Positions 12,806 to 49,230 of a stretch of DNA of 64,000 nt are shown in pieces. How positions within the stretch are numbered: position 1 is the stretch's first letter; every line of letters begins with the position of its first letter. A program made the translations under genes and the position numbers. The stretch covers positions 4,045,501 through 4,109,500 of the forward strand of contig NC_135358.1 of assembly GCF_051622035.1 (NCBI RefSeq), given 5' to 3'. The notes beneath the pieces were generated by a model. That model worked only from the letters and a program-made list of their open reading frames with translations, did not search any database and was not told where the DNA came from. The DNA is from Arctopsyche grandis. Lineage: Eukaryota > Arthropoda > Insecta > Trichoptera > Hydropsychidae.

Positions 12806-13179
12806 CCGATGCGGTGCAAACGATCGAAAAGTGCCAGACAGACTGAACCACAGATTAACGACACGTGTACCTTATGCGTGCGCACTGCTCGCACTTACAC
12901 TAAGCGAAATTCCCGACATACCTACCCTGTATACGTTCTGTGCTTCTGATACTTTAGTTCCGAATTTTTCCTCATTAAATTATTAAAAACTCGCCAGAAA
13001 GATCCAACTCAATTTTAATAATTACCATTTTAATAATTGCATCTGTGCACATCGAAAGGTTACTCGTCATCTGATGTGCAATTTCTCATTCGTGAAGTCG
13101 AGAATTGCGTTTAAAGCAGCCATCCAGTTAATCTGTGGTTCAACCTGTCTGGCGCTTTTCGATCGTTTGCACCAAACCC
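12806..13179. mobile_element. Non-autonomous hAT-type element (MITE family M1)
   Basis: Terminal inverted repeats extend over more than 40 bp: GGTGCAAACGATCGAAAAGT at the left and its near-perfect complement at the right, continuing through CCAGACAG and GAACCACAGATTAAC. The element is flanked by a perfect 8-bp duplication TTTATATA (12798-12805 and 13180-13187). An 8-bp duplication is characteristic of hAT elements. There is no transposase. Related copies are at 58606-58859 and 62701-63036. Confidence 0.85.
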
Positions 13180-13194
13180 TTTATATACATATAT

Positions 13195-13428
13195 AACCAG
13201 TAGCGTGGACTAGTCGTTAACATATTATCTTTTCGAGCGGAGTGGTCACAGTCCGATTCTCACCAGTAGCTGTTGGCCAGACCTTGGTTTGTGACTCCAG
13301 GTCGATCTTTTTCTTTCAGAGCTTGCCAATTTTTATTATTTTCATTGAAACGGCTCCTGTAAATTTTCATTCCCTTTCCAATCTCTCTTGAAAATCTCAA
13401 CTAATTTTTCATCTCAAGTTATGAAGCG
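13195..13428 (+). mobile_element. SINE, head and body
   Basis: The head ACCAGTAGCGTGGACTAGTC is followed by a decayed B box, then CCAGACCTTGGTTTGTGACT and the CTTGCCAATTTTTATTATTT body. It has no hairpin tail. It lies 8 bp beyond the MITE duplication and meets an opposite-strand SINE at about 13429. Confidence 0.75.
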
Positions 13429-13816
13429 TTTTGAGATTCGCCAATTTCTAAAATAAAATGATGCAAAAATTTCTCCATAGATGTCACTGTGGATAATATT
13501 TGTATGAAACCCTTGAGCCTGACTTTGGGTTTTACTATAGCTTGCACATACATATATAATTTTGAAATTATATTCAAATAGTAAGTAGAATGGTTTTGCC
13601 CATTTGATGAGGAACCGTTTCAACAATGAAATCAGATAAATTGGCAAACTCTGGTAGGAGATGATCGTCTTGGAGTCACAAATATCCGAGTTTGACCAGT
13701 ACCATTGCAGAAATACCCTGGATACTTTTTTTCAATCGCGGTCAACCTAGGGTTTGAACCCCAGGACCTCATCCACTGAACATAGCATGAACACATCCAC
13801 TGAACTACTGGCTTTA
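13429..13816 (-). mobile_element. SINE, opposite orientation
   Basis: The body GAGGAACCGTTTCAACAATG and GGCAAACTCTGGTAGGAGAT leads right to a head ending ACTACTGGCT (minus-strand AGCCAGTAGT) near 13815. Part of the head is duplicated (CATCCACTGAAC occurs twice). The 3' hairpin is absent. It forms a tail-to-tail pair with the SINE at 13195. Confidence 0.7.
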
Positions 13817-15081
13817 AAAAGCGCATCTTGAGAACAGTCGATCTTCTTATATCACAAGTTCAATAAGAAAACGTGTAATCCTGTATATTTTTTACGTATA
13901 AATTTATTTTGTTTCTTTTCATAGTTTCTTTGTGGTGCTGATCATTATAAATGAATTGATTATCTATTGCCAACCTAGGCATCAATGTAAATCCAGTTTG
14001 GATTGATATTTCTATCAAATACTTGCAGAATTTTCAAATGGAAAAAATCAAATCCTTTGCTTCTACATAATAAAAATGAATCCATATATACCTATATTTA
14101 CAGTGCTTGCAAAAATAAATAAAATTATTTTTTCAAAAATTGGTTGCTTATCTCTGATGTCTAGAAAACATATCTTGCTTACATTCCTTTGCAAAAACTT
14201 TTAATTAATAACAAAAAAAAAAAAACATAAAAATCAAAACTTCGTCGAGTCAAAAGTAAAGATACATTTTTCGTCGTAGATAAATACAGTTCCCTTTGAG
14301 ATACATCTTTTCAAAGGCGAAATGAAAACTTTTCAACTTCACGTTATCTGATTCATAATATATACATACATACATACATACATACATTTAACGTTTTAGC
14401 CAAAGGATCATTTACATTAAACTCTTGCATAAACACGCGAATGTTAATTGGAATTTTTCTTGAAAAAAATCTTTTTGATTACGGAGTGAATTCGCCTGGG
14501 GCTTTTGCGACCTGATATTTAGACAATGTGGAGGGAGAATATTTGCGGGCTAATTTACGCAGTGTGAAAGTATTGAACCCGACGTGTGTGTGGAGCGACG
14601 CGAAAATGGCACAATGATCCATACATCACGTTGATAAATGCCTCAAATATATGAGGTGCCCGCCATAATCATTTGAAAAGCACTGTTCAAATTCAAGGGG
14701 TGGAGCCAGAAATTCTGAGAACATGCGCAACCGAAATTCCTCCACTACCTACAAGCAATTTTGTGGTGAGACTTCAGTCCAGATTCGAACCTCGAAGCGA
14801 GGGGACGTGTTGCTATTCGCGAAAATTCCTAGAACGTTTCTACGTATTCCGTCGGTTGTGGGGAAATTGAAAATAAACCGGGAAATCTGTCAAAAAAGTA
14901 TGATATAAGCGTTTACAAATCTCGTAGCGTGGAAGCGATGCAGATTTACACATGTAAATAGTCGAATAATCCAAAACGATAATCAATCCGACGATGATTT
15001 TCATACCATTGTATAAAGCCAATGATATAGTTTTGATAGAGACTCGTAAGTTCAGCACGAGTAATTAAAATTCCGATCATT
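13817..15081 (+). promoter_or_regulatory. Region upstream of the Ig-superfamily gene; promoter not pinned
   Basis: No repeat is recognised from 13860 to 15081 apart from a (TACA)n run at 14363-14387. A TATAAA lies at 15012-15017 and a TCAG at 15052-15055. Their spacing of about 40 bp is longer than the usual TATA-to-start distance, so this is a weak core-promoter candidate. The 5' untranslated exon could equally lie further upstream. Open frames at 14673-15224 show no coding signature. Confidence 0.3.
14363..14387. repeat. (TACA)n microsatellite
   Basis: Six perfect TACA units. Confidence 0.9.
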
Positions 15082-38546
<23,465 letters not shown>

Positions 38547-38990
38547 GTATGATGATTAAATGAATAAATTAATTTAATACTAAATCTGTTATTGATATTT
38601 ATCGCTATTGCATTTAAATGTGTACATATATGCTGTGAATATATTATAAAATTATGAAGGTTTTTATAATAATAATAATGTGTAGTAATTGTACAATCAT
38701 AACATTCCGTTTTCAACATTTGTTTTTTGTACATCAGTATTACAATATAATGGTTCTGGAGTTGCGACGAGACGTTTCCATTATATAAATTTAAAATATT
38801 ACAAGTTTATCGTGACCCAAAGGTGCGTGTGTATTTATTGTATATTATGTGTATTATAAATATGAAGAAAAAAAAAACATTTCATTTGCAATATGAAATT
38901 AACTAAGACTGCCTAAATTAGTATACTTATTGTATAAACGGATAGTTTGCTTTTATATGGCAATAAATAATAAAAAATACATAATTACAG
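38547..38990 (+). terminator. 3' untranslated region with AATAAA signals
   Basis: AATAAA occurs at 38563-38568, only 17 bp after the stop, and again near 38962 (CAATAAATAATAAA). No repeat is recognised between. The later signal would give a UTR of about 430 bp and is the more natural choice. Confidence 0.5.
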
Positions 38991-39067
38991 AAAAAAGTGT
39001 ATCTTTGGCGGCAGAAGAAGCGAAAATGCGCTTGAGAAAGTTGAAAGTTGCTGCGTTAAATGAATAA
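38991..39067 (+). CDS. Candidate alternative terminal exon
   Basis: A possible acceptor (ATAATTACAG) precedes an open segment. In phase 1, as used by nearly every exon of the upstream gene, it reads EKSVSLAAEEAKMRLRKL and then KVAALNE with TAA at 39065-39067. An AATAAA overlaps the stop (39063-39068). If spliced from exon 9 or earlier it would replace the GPI tail with a short basic end. A second frame is also open (ending SCCVK), and no homologue is recognised, so it may be chance or the last exon of an unseen gene. Confidence 0.3.
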
Positions 39068-39378
39068 AAACTGATATTTTGAATTGGTGTTTTATTTATT
39101 TTTTAATACACAAAACTTATGCACACTATACAATTTCACAAATCTGAAAAAATCATTGAAAAGATAAACATACATATGTTTATGTATTTTTTTTTTAAAT
39201 ATTTTTATTTAAGGGTTTTCCTTGTGAGAGTTAAGTATCGATGTAATTTTTTAAAAAAAAATTCCGATTTTTTAATACGAGGTAAAGGTGTCATAGCCGA
39301 TGGACCTAATCTTATATTTTCTCATGATGCCATTTTCGGGTTGCCCCTGAGCGACATCTATGTTATTTAACTTGTAGA

Positions 39379-39829
39379 TATTTATTTTATTTATTTTTTA
39401 TTTTTATTACATTTTATACCAAGAAGGCCTTACAGGTTAGCCTCAATGCGCCTTCCTGTCCAATTACAAACAATACAGCATTTTTTTATTATACAAGTCG
39501 CTGAATTACGAGACACTGAAAATTCGCAAATTAACGAGACATCTATGAATTGTACATACATTTTATTGTACATTAACCATACTCAGATAGTGGTGACATA
39601 GTAGGTAGGAAAGATTTTAGCCAATTTTTAATCGGGAACCGTTTCAACAATGAAATCAGAGAAAATTGGCAAACTCCGGTAGGAAACGATCGACCTGGAG
39701 TCACAAATATCCAGGTCTGACCATCGGCACTACAGATAATTCTTTTCAATCGAGGTCAGCTCATGGGATCGAACCCAACGCCTCTCAGTGTTAGGAAGAA
39801 ACTTAACGACCGAGCTATGCTGCTGGCTA
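39379..39829 (-). mobile_element. SINE, second head type, nearly full length
   Basis: From the left: reversed A-rich tail, hairpin (AAGAAGGCCTTACAGG...GCGCCTTCCTG), body (ACGAGACATCTATGAATTGT, GAGAAAATTGGCAAACTCCG), and a head whose complement is AGCAGCATAGCTCGGTCG with GGGTTCGATCCC. It shows that the second head type shares body and hairpin with the first. Confidence 0.85.
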
Positions 39830-39837
39830 TATATGTA

Positions 39838-40087
39838 TGTATATAAATTGTGAAATCACATTCAAATAATGGTGACAAAGTGGGTAGGATGGTTTATGTC
39901 AAATTGATGAGGAACCGTTTCAAGAATGAAATCAGATAAGTTGGCAAACTCTGGTAGGAAAAAATCGACTTGGAGTCACTAATATCCAAATCTGACCAGC
40001 AAAACCATAGGAAATACTATGAATGAATTATTTTCAATCGAGGTACCTCTCGGTGCAATCTCTCGGCATTAAAACAAGCTGCTGGCT
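39838..40087 (-). mobile_element. SINE, truncated copy
   Basis: Body phrases GATGAGGAACCGTTTCAAG and GGCAAACTCTGGTAGGAAA lead to a damaged head ending GCTGCTGGCT. No hairpin tail. It follows the previous SINE in tandem. Confidence 0.75.
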
Positions 40088-40550
40088 AATTTGTATATTA
40101 TTAGAGCAGAAATAAAAATATATAAATATAGGTTGATGGATGAGAAGGTATTACACAAAACCACGACCACTAATATTTATTTTACTTAACAAATGGATTA
40201 ATGAAAAGCGGATAGGAAGACAATTTAAATATTATATTACATGCAGGTGCTTTTTCAAGCTACTTCAAACAGCAAAATTTTTGCATCGTGAATTGGCTAC
40301 ATTCAAAATCGAGAAAATGTGTCAAACAATGAACGATATACGTAGTTTAATTTACGAAAAAAAACAACTGAAATTTTGCAGCTGTAGCTCTCGTGAACAG
40401 GAAACTCTTCATTTAAACATATTTACATATCTAAATATGTATGTAGGTATATAGAGATGGAACGAATGTATAAATTTTTATAATAGATTAATATTTATTG
40501 GAATTTCAATTTGAATTCATAGAATTTTGTTCGTTAAGGTACGCTTGTTT
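40088..40550. other. No gene seen
   Basis: A 104-codon frame at 40140-40454 has no recognisable motif and ordinary A+T content. Confidence 0.45.
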
Positions 40551-40558
40551 ATATAGAG

Positions 40559-41096
40559 CAGCGGTTTATATAGAGCTTGTTTATATAGAGCACCCAACCT
40601 TTTTTGACTCGCGTACCACTTGGTAGAACATTAAACTATGTAAATTGTACCACCGTATAAAAATTATTGTTATTCATGAAATTTATTATTGCAAAGGAAA
40701 TTATATAGTATTTGCATGGTAATGGTAGACGCAATGGATTTGTTTTGTTAAGAAATTTTGTGGAAAAAGAGTTTTTTGGGGAACACAATTATATATAATA
40801 TGCTCAAAGTTTAATATATTTATATAGGTATAATATTTCGTCATACTTCTATTACTGGTTTTGGATAAATGGTTGTAATAAAAATAAAAATTACACAGTG
40901 AATATATTTTTCCTTAAAAATAAATTTAATAAATTTATCGATACGTCGACTATGAGTAATTATGATATTCTTTATTAATTATATAAAAAATGTTTCTATT
41001 TATGATTGTAAATCATTCATTCCTGCATGGTCACCATTACTGATTTTTTTTCGCGTACCACCAAGTGGTACGCGTTCCACAGGTTGGGAACCGCTG
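40559..41096. mobile_element. Non-autonomous hAT element
   Basis: The right end reads GTACGCGTTCCACAGGTTGG then GAACCGCTG. The left end has CAGCGGTT and, after a 30-bp interruption containing a second TTTATATAGAGC, CCCAACC...GACTCGCGTACCACTTGG. The flanks ATATAGAG (40551-40558) and ATACAGAG (41097-41104) match at seven of eight bases, as for a hAT target duplication. There is no transposase. Confidence 0.8.
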
Positions 41097-41104
41097 ATAC
41101 AGAG

Positions 41105-41652
41105 TATAGATTGGATAATTTCATCTCTTAAATGAGTTTAATTCAAGATTCATAGGAGAGGAATGGAGAGGAAGAAAATTTTCATCATATTGTTAGTCAA
41201 GCTTTCAAGAAAACTAGATACATGACAAGCTTGTTTAATAGTACTTATAGTATTTTTGCATAGGGGTGGGTGGAGGATCCAAATAAAAGGCCAAAATCGC
41301 TTCACAGCATTTATTGAATGATTAAGTAGATACACGCACCGCCAGAGCTCCGCCCAGAATGCCTTCATATGGCCTTAGTACCTGCTCACAAAGGGCAGGT
41401 TGCTCACTGCATCTTTCTCGACATGTTTGTTTACTTATTGTTATAGTCACGTACCAGATACGCAGTCCCACGGTCTCGGCATACAGTCCCACGCTTTTGG
41501 ACTGTTAGTTCTGTGAACTCTAGCGGGAAGTGATCGAATGCCGTTACCGACCACTAAGTCAATTCGGGGGGTCTCCATTGTTAGCCTACTGCACTTAAGC
41601 CTGAAGATAATCCTCGAAAACCATATAGAACGGCGGCTCCTTTTAGCACATG
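41105..41652. other. No gene seen; block at 41370-41650 is G+C-richer
   Basis: A stretch from TGTTATAGTCACGTACC (41439) to TTTTAGCACA (41650) looks a little like a solo LTR (TG...CA) but shows no flanking duplication and has no second copy in the window. Confidence 0.35.
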
Positions 41653-41735
41653 CCAGCAGCATAGTTCGGTCATTAAGCTTCTGCTTAGCGTCGAGAGGCG
41701 CCGGGTTCAATCCCATGAGCTGCCCTAGATTGAAA
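41653..41735 (+). mobile_element. SINE head, isolated
   Basis: CCAGCAGCATAGTTCGGTC through GCCGGGTTCAATCCCATGAG is the second SINE head. The body does not follow. Confidence 0.75.
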
Positions 41736-41850
41736 ATAATTTTTCTTGAAGAGTCAATTAATTCAACCAATTGACTTGTTACTTAATTAATTTTTCTTGA
41801 AGAGTCAATTAATTAAGCCAATTGACTTGAAAAGTCAATTAAAGTGGTCT
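41736..41850. repeat. Repeat of AGTCAATTAATT with palindromic partners
   Basis: TTTTTCTTGAAGAGTCAATT occurs at 41743 and 41789. Each copy is followed by CCAATTGACTTG, the inverted partner of the AAGTCAATT core. The tract sits between the isolated SINE head and R1. Confidence 0.75.
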
Positions 41851-41856
41851 GAGTAA

Positions 41857-42070
41857 GGCTTATTATTTTTTGCAATATAATATACAGTTCTGATAATTTT
41901 GTTAGATGATTCGATTTCGGCATCATTCATAGTGTCTATAATTTTTCAATGGGTTGTTATTGGGCTGTTTTTGAATTTTTTTCTGCACTCAAATGGGCAT
42001 TTCAGTGAGGATATGGTTGTAGTCACCGAATGTTAAAACTTGCTCCCAAAATTTGGTACACAAAATTTTA
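41857..42070. repeat. Unclassified dispersed repeat R1, copy 2
   Basis: It is collinear with 23323-23546 (GATGATTCGATTTCGGCATC, GGTTGTAGTCACCGAATG). It ends where a plus-strand SINE begins. Confidence 0.8.
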
Positions 42071-42074
42071 TTTA

Positions 42075-42480
42075 TCCAGCAACATAGCTCGGTCGTTAAG
42101 CTTCTGCCGGGTTCAATCCCATGAGCTGACCTCGATTGAAAATAATTTTTCTGAGTATATCTGTAGTGCTGCTGGATGTTTGTGACTTCTGGTCGATCGT
42201 TTCCTATCAGAGTTTGCCAATTTTCTCTGATTTCATTGTTGTTCCCGGTAAAATTGGCTAAATATCCTTCCTACCTACTATATCAGCACTATTTGAGATT
42301 GATTAATGTACAATAAAATTTATGTACAATTCATAGATTTCTCGTTAATCTGCGAGTTTTTCAGTGTCTCGTAATTCAGCGACTTGTAAAATAAATAAAA
42401 AATGCTGTAATGTTTGTAATTGGCCAGGAAGGCGCATTGGGGTTACCTGTAATATTTATATGTAAAAAATAAATAAATAA
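42075..42480 (+). mobile_element. SINE, second head type, short version
   Basis: The head CCAGCAACATAGCTCGGTCG lacks the segment between the A and B boxes (TTCTGCCGGGTTCAATCC). Body and hairpin (CCAGGAAGGCGCATTGGGG then TTACCTGT) follow, but the right hairpin arm is missing before the (AAAT)n tail. Confidence 0.82.
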
Positions 42481-43090
42481 ATATGCTACAGTATTCATAT
42501 AATCAAAAGAAGCCAATATCAACCAGACCGTTCTATAGAATGGAAAACTATGAAACATAAAACAAGTTTTGTAATATATTACAGTTTGTATATCCAAATA
42601 TAATACTACTCGAATTGGCGTCCCCCAACCAAGGCTCAAAAGTATGATACGCCTGAAACGCCCTGTATAATACGACCTGAAGTGAAGTGTAGGGCCTGGG
42701 AAGGGTCAAAACTATGTATGAGCAGTGAAAACGTATATAAATTCGGTCAGTAAAGTGAAACATTGTGATATGGTGGATGGCGATGTGTGCGATATGGTCC
42801 GAGCAGTTTTGGCGGCACATTATCGCGCAGTAACCCTGCGGCGACGGGCCCTAAGGGGTTTACGAGCAGCCCGTAATTTGTACAATCCTACAAACAACAC
42901 TTTGCCCTTATCATCTTAATAAAATAAAGCAATCTAACCGCTGCGGGACGGGCGGATAACGCCGCGGTGCAATAAATTACTCTACGAATCCTACACCACC
43001 TGGCCCTAGTGGGGTCAGGGAGACCCCCCCAACCCCCCAGAGGCAGGTAATTCTGCGGTCGACCTCCCCTGTTGGATATCTTCCAAATTC
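42481..43090 (+). other. G+C-richer island with TATA and poly(A)-like motifs
   Basis: TATATAA lies at 42734-42740, AATAAAATAAAG at about 42918 and a second GCAATAAATT at about 42970, and the sequence 42800-43080 is G+C-rich. A small frame at 42725-42919 (Arg-rich, AVTLRRRALRGLRAARN) is open. It could be an LTR or a tiny transcription unit, but no paired repeat, primer site or homology supports either. Confidence 0.3.
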
Positions 43091-46000
43091 ACTGGAAGAG
43101 CACTTGTATTTTTATTTTAAACAGAGGTCGTTCGCACTCTGTTACGAATTTGCATGCGCACTGATGCTGGACCGTGCCTACCTAATAACGTTTCGCCGTA
43201 TAATTTTCACTTTGGACGTAATCTTGCGCAACGAAAAATGGAGTTTTTTTTTTTGTATTTTAAGCCCTCGCATGGCGCATATTTAAGTCGCAAATTTGTG
43301 CTAAGCTTTGGTGTAGACGGACTGTTTTAAAATTTCGGCGTGTATTGTGCGACTTACCATTCTAAATGTACATATTATATGAAACTACGAGATTTAAATG
43401 TACATAAATAGTAGTACTATGTACATACGTGCATGGTGAAAAAGTTGCGTTAAAGTATTTAAGTCTTATAGAATCATTAAACGTCTATGACTCTGAAGCT
43501 TTCTTTGTTTAACAAGTTTTAATTTAATAACTTTTCTTTAGCATATAAATTAGAATATCGATTAAACATCTAAAGTGAAAGATCTTAACCACAATTTTTG
43601 AAAGTTAAATTGGTTATTGAATATTCAATATATGTAGGTATTTTTATGTAATTTGAATTTGACTGGAGTTTGAAATTATTCTATATATTTATAGCTGGAT
43701 AAAAATCAAGTTAAAAAACGATCAGATATAAATCCAAACTATGTCTCACGACCAAATCGTTTGCAAGCTAAGAAGAGGTATGTAAAAATAAGGTTCATTT
43801 GGTTATGTAAAAACAATTCATATTTCTTTAAATTAATACAGTTACTATTTTACGCAAATAATTTAATATTTTTAATATATAATTCGTGGTCATGATGATT
43901 TTTCTTAGTTCAATTCTTCAGAGTAGTAAATTCTAATATTTAATATACATACTTTGGGGAGGCGGCAAAGCCGATAGATTTAATTTTGTAATTTAATTTC
44001 ATTTTGTAATTTTATATTTAATTTTGTAATTTGATTAATAAAACGTAATATATTTATTTTTATATACATAGTATATATAACGAATTTAATGATTATTATC
44101 TGAGTGATTACATAGGTCTCCATTAGATTTTATTACAATTTAATGCAAATAATTTTATTTAAATTATAGGAAAACAAAAGCTGAATGTTTCATTTGAACT
44201 AATTTTATGTGACCAATAAAATTCGATCGTTTTTTTTTTAAATTAAGAAATTGAAACTATAGTTTTCTCTTGAAATGAGTCATAACATTTAGAGGCAATT
44301 AAAACCAAAACTAGATCACATTAATAAAAATTTCAATTTCATAATATAAAACGCGTCATCGTAAATTATTGGGTATGTGTAAATGCTCTGTGTGAAGATA
44401 AGCTAGTCGTGAGGAATAAATCACGCTTTAATTAGTATAAAACTAGGTACGGATGTAAATGTATGAGCGGATTACAATATTAAAAGAAAAATTTGATTTG
44501 GTAATATGAATTTTGAAGTGTCGAAACGGGAGGAGATGCTTAATGTAAGAAGCTTTGTTTACATTACTTACATGTCTATGTTTATTTAGTACAGAAGTTT
44601 TCGCATTGAGTAATATTTAATAACGCGTTGTGTTCGCAATTCGAACACTCAATTGTGGTCTTGGGGGTAATATTATTTAAAATCGCGACAACCGCAATAC
44701 GGTTATACATAATGAATGGCAATCGAAGCTTTCAGAGGAAGCTTCCAAACGGTCGGGAGCTTTTGATCGTCGCAAGTAAAAGCGCCGAGCTATTGCTAAG
44801 GAGCTTTGCATATCAATGAAACCACCGCTTAAAATGTATTAAAAACATAAATAATTCAAAACGTCTTTGTTTGCCGAATCCTTTTTTGACTTTTACCAAT
44901 GATTTATGTTGTTTTAAGTAAACATTTAAGCTTTCCGCAGCCAATATTGGGACGAGAGTGGCGGAATTAGATGCGGCGGAAAATTTCCACCGACAATTTT
45001 CCGGACGAGCTGAACGAGATCCTTCAATGTTTATATTATATTATATTACTTAGAGGTCTACGCTATGTCAATAACAGTCACAACTAAAACAAATACATAA
45101 AGTCACAAACAAAATAAAACATTATATGTAAATATTCCCGTTTGAGATGATAAATAGTACAAATCGGTGTAAATATGTATGGACGAGAGGTTTATAGCCT
45201 GAGTAATAAATGACCTGATTGCCCAAACAAGAGGACATACGCAATATACTGTCAAATGTGTTTTAAGTCATTAAAGCTTTCAGCAATTCGGCACATCTGT
45301 TTGAATTTACAGCCTTATTTTATATTATAGAATACAATATCGTACTTTTAACGACGCGACGTACTGATAAAATGCTCCGAAAGTATCCGCTGGAACTATT
45401 ATGCCGTTGAATATATTTATTATTCATTTAAATATACACACATAATATAGTTTACGACGCGAATCGGTAATAAATCGATTCATAGCACGTGCACCTGCAG
45501 TCCTAAGCTCAGTAGTTAATGGCACTGGTCGTAGATTCTATGGCACAATTCTGCAGCTTTCCACCAATTTCTGAACAGGTTCGATGGAATATACGTATTG
45601 TATAGGGAATATAATGACTTATCAGAACGTCCATTTGGTGTTGAATCTATAGAAATTATCTACAAATGTACATAGGTGTTACATATAATCGAGTACTCGA
45701 AAATGAATTTGAATTGTGAGGAATATTATACTTTATGGAATTAGTCACTGAGTTGTTTTATGTAGTTGGAGATTTGCTGAATTATTTTATCAAACCTTAC
45801 TAAAGAAGAAGAGAAAATATAGATAAGTATATATTTAGTAACATAGTATATTAAAATACTGTACACATGTATGTATGTATATGTCGAAGGACATTGAATA
45901 GATCTTAATGGTATTAAAAACACAATGAATGGTTATTACCTCTTAGGTATTACATAACACATAGTTTCACAATTCAATTACATTAATACATATGTACACT

Positions 46001-46817
46001 GTGCAAGATTAGTCAGCAAATAAAATTTCACAGTCATGTATGTACGTATTTTTTAAATAAATTAACGCTATTGTTAGAATTTATAAATATATACAATAAT
46101 TTGTGTATGCATGTACGTATTTCACAGCATGGAAAATACGATTGCGCATATATGTTATTTCGATTAATCTAATCCGAACAATGGATTCCAATTTGAATTT
46201 TGTTCTATTGGAATAATGTGAATCTATACTGCTGTTATCCGGTAGGCATGAATTGTTTCAGTTTGGAAATATAAATTCCAAGGCAAATATTATTTGTAAA
46301 TTTTAAATGAATGGTAGATACTTATGTAAGTAAATATAGATACATATACTGCAAGTATAAGTGATGGTTATTTTATAATGTTTTTACGATATTATACTTA
46401 TAAAAATATAACAATTCAAGGGAATTATACAATTATATACAATTTTTCAGCATTTAATAATATATATATAGATATACAGGCGCAGAAGATATTATATTCC
46501 TCAATTCTAACATGGTTGATACTGAAAAGATGTATGTAAGTATTACTATATTTTACGTTGAAATAAGATATTTTGCTATCATGAACGTGAGAAGTATGTG
46601 CATATATCAACAAGATTTAGTTAGTTAGTTAAGGTTTTATGATCAATTGTCATAAAATTAAAAAAAAAAATGTCAATATCCAGATTTTCCTTTTAAATAC
46701 ATACATATAAAATTATAACCGTAAGTTATTTGTTATTTTTTTTTTAATTTTCGCACTTTTTCAAATTCCTTGCATCGAAGAATAAAGTGACTAAAAATTT
46801 TATGCAATCACATATAT
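43091..46817. other. No gene seen; A+T-rich intergenic DNA
   Basis: Only short chance frames. No repeat family of the window is recognised. A block at about 44620-45010 is less A+T-rich. Confidence 0.5.
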
Positions 46818-47703
<886 letters not shown>

Positions 47704-47759
47704 ACATATAGGATTCTATATGAAAAATTTAAAATATTTTACTGTTTGATGCTAAATAT

Positions 47760-48710
47760 TTCAGATTTTCTCCCATAGTTTTAATATTAATAATAATATT
47801 ACGCTTCCCACTTAAAGCGTCGTATCTGAAACCGTGCGACAAGGCGAAAGGTATCAGATGTTTTCTCTACTTTTATACACTATTTTCTTTTATAAGATTT
47901 TCCTACCTCGAATAGCTTCAAGGTAGCTATAGTCTACTGTTGTGCGGAAATCTTAATGCACTGCAGGTGTGTTTCCAGGTATTGATTATAACGACGGTGA
48001 CAATTAATGTCGTTCAAAGGCGCCGGTCGCAAAGCCGTCTGAGGAGATTAAAGAGGTTGGTTGTTGTCACGCGCTCGAGACGAGACGTGCCTCTGAATTT
48101 AATATACAATATCAAGGGCGCCTCACCTCCCCCCTCGTGCCCTCTAGGCCCCTTTTTCCGTTCCCTTTACCGAAGAAAATAATAATTTTTCCGTGGGTAA
48201 TGACGTGTTTTTGTGGTGGTCCGGAACAGGGGGCGATAAGGCTTTGTGGGGCGCCACTGATGGACTGCCGCCCCTGTCCGACGCACAAAAAACCCTTTAT
48301 TGAAATTAATTATCGGAGACGCACGCACATCCCCGCGTGGGACTCTACAGGTCCTGACCGCAAGTCATGCTAAATCTCGCTATACAAAAATACGGACCAA
48401 ATGCCAAAGTTCAACCGCTCTATAGGCCGCCGCAGAGGTTTCGAAACTCCGCATTATTAATACGTAAATAAAAGACGGGTTTATTACGCAATCTGTTTTT
48501 AATATAAAAGCCTAATTGGTTAGCTTTACTCATGTGAATGAAAACTAAAATAAAAGTATAAAACTAAATGTATGTAAGCTTATTGTAAATCATATTAACA
48601 ATTAGATACAACATAACTTCTTATTGAATACTTATCTCGCAGATAAAACTGACTGAGGAGATATACAGTGAAATGTCAGATTTGACATATTTGGCCAAAA
48701 ATCAATATTT
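47760..48710. other. No gene seen; G+C-richer unique block at 47980-48440
   Basis: The block matches no repeat in the window and is CpG-rich for the region. Short Arg-rich frames at 47940-48373 have no recognised motif. It could be regulatory DNA or an exon of an unrecognised gene. Confidence 0.35.
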
Positions 48711-49230
48711 ATTTATTTAATAGTTTTGGACCATTGTGGAATTACAGGAAGAACCTAATGCGCCACAATGGCCTACATTTGAAAAATATATAAAAACATG
48801 ATATAAAAACAAGTAAACTGTAAATAAAGGAAAAAAGCAAAAGCAGAAAACATGGTAATATAAAATAATAACAAAAGGAAAATAATACATCATTCAGAGA
48901 GAAAAAAAAATAGCAAAAGTGTAAAAACCAAAAATAAAATCGTTAAATCCCATTCTTTGTTTACACTGAACAAAATTAAAATAGTATATAAAAATGCACA
49001 AAGGAGAAAGAAAAAGTAAAATAAAATAAAACAAAATATGAATAAAAAATAAAATCACAGCGAGGCCCAAATGGAAGAGAGTAGATTAAGATTCCACTCA
49101 TACATCACATTCAAATTAAGAAAGTAATGATTAGCGCAGGTTACCAGATAATTATGTTAAAATAATATCCGATAATCTACGCTCCCCAAGGTGGAAAATA
49201 TCACATTCAGGGACAGCAGCAATATATATC
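48711..49230 (-). mobile_element. LINE-A 3' copy, minus strand
   Basis: The complement contains the RT end (CTGTCCCTGAATGTGATATT, AVPECDIFHLGERRL), the CTCTTCCATTTGGGCCTCG segment, and the hairpin with tail at the left (TTTTGGACCATTGTGG). Confidence 0.88.

Noticed and set aside
41439..41650. A solo LTR (TGTTATAG...TAGCACA)
   Set aside because: There is no target-site duplication, no second copy and no primer-binding site. TG and CA ends alone are weak.
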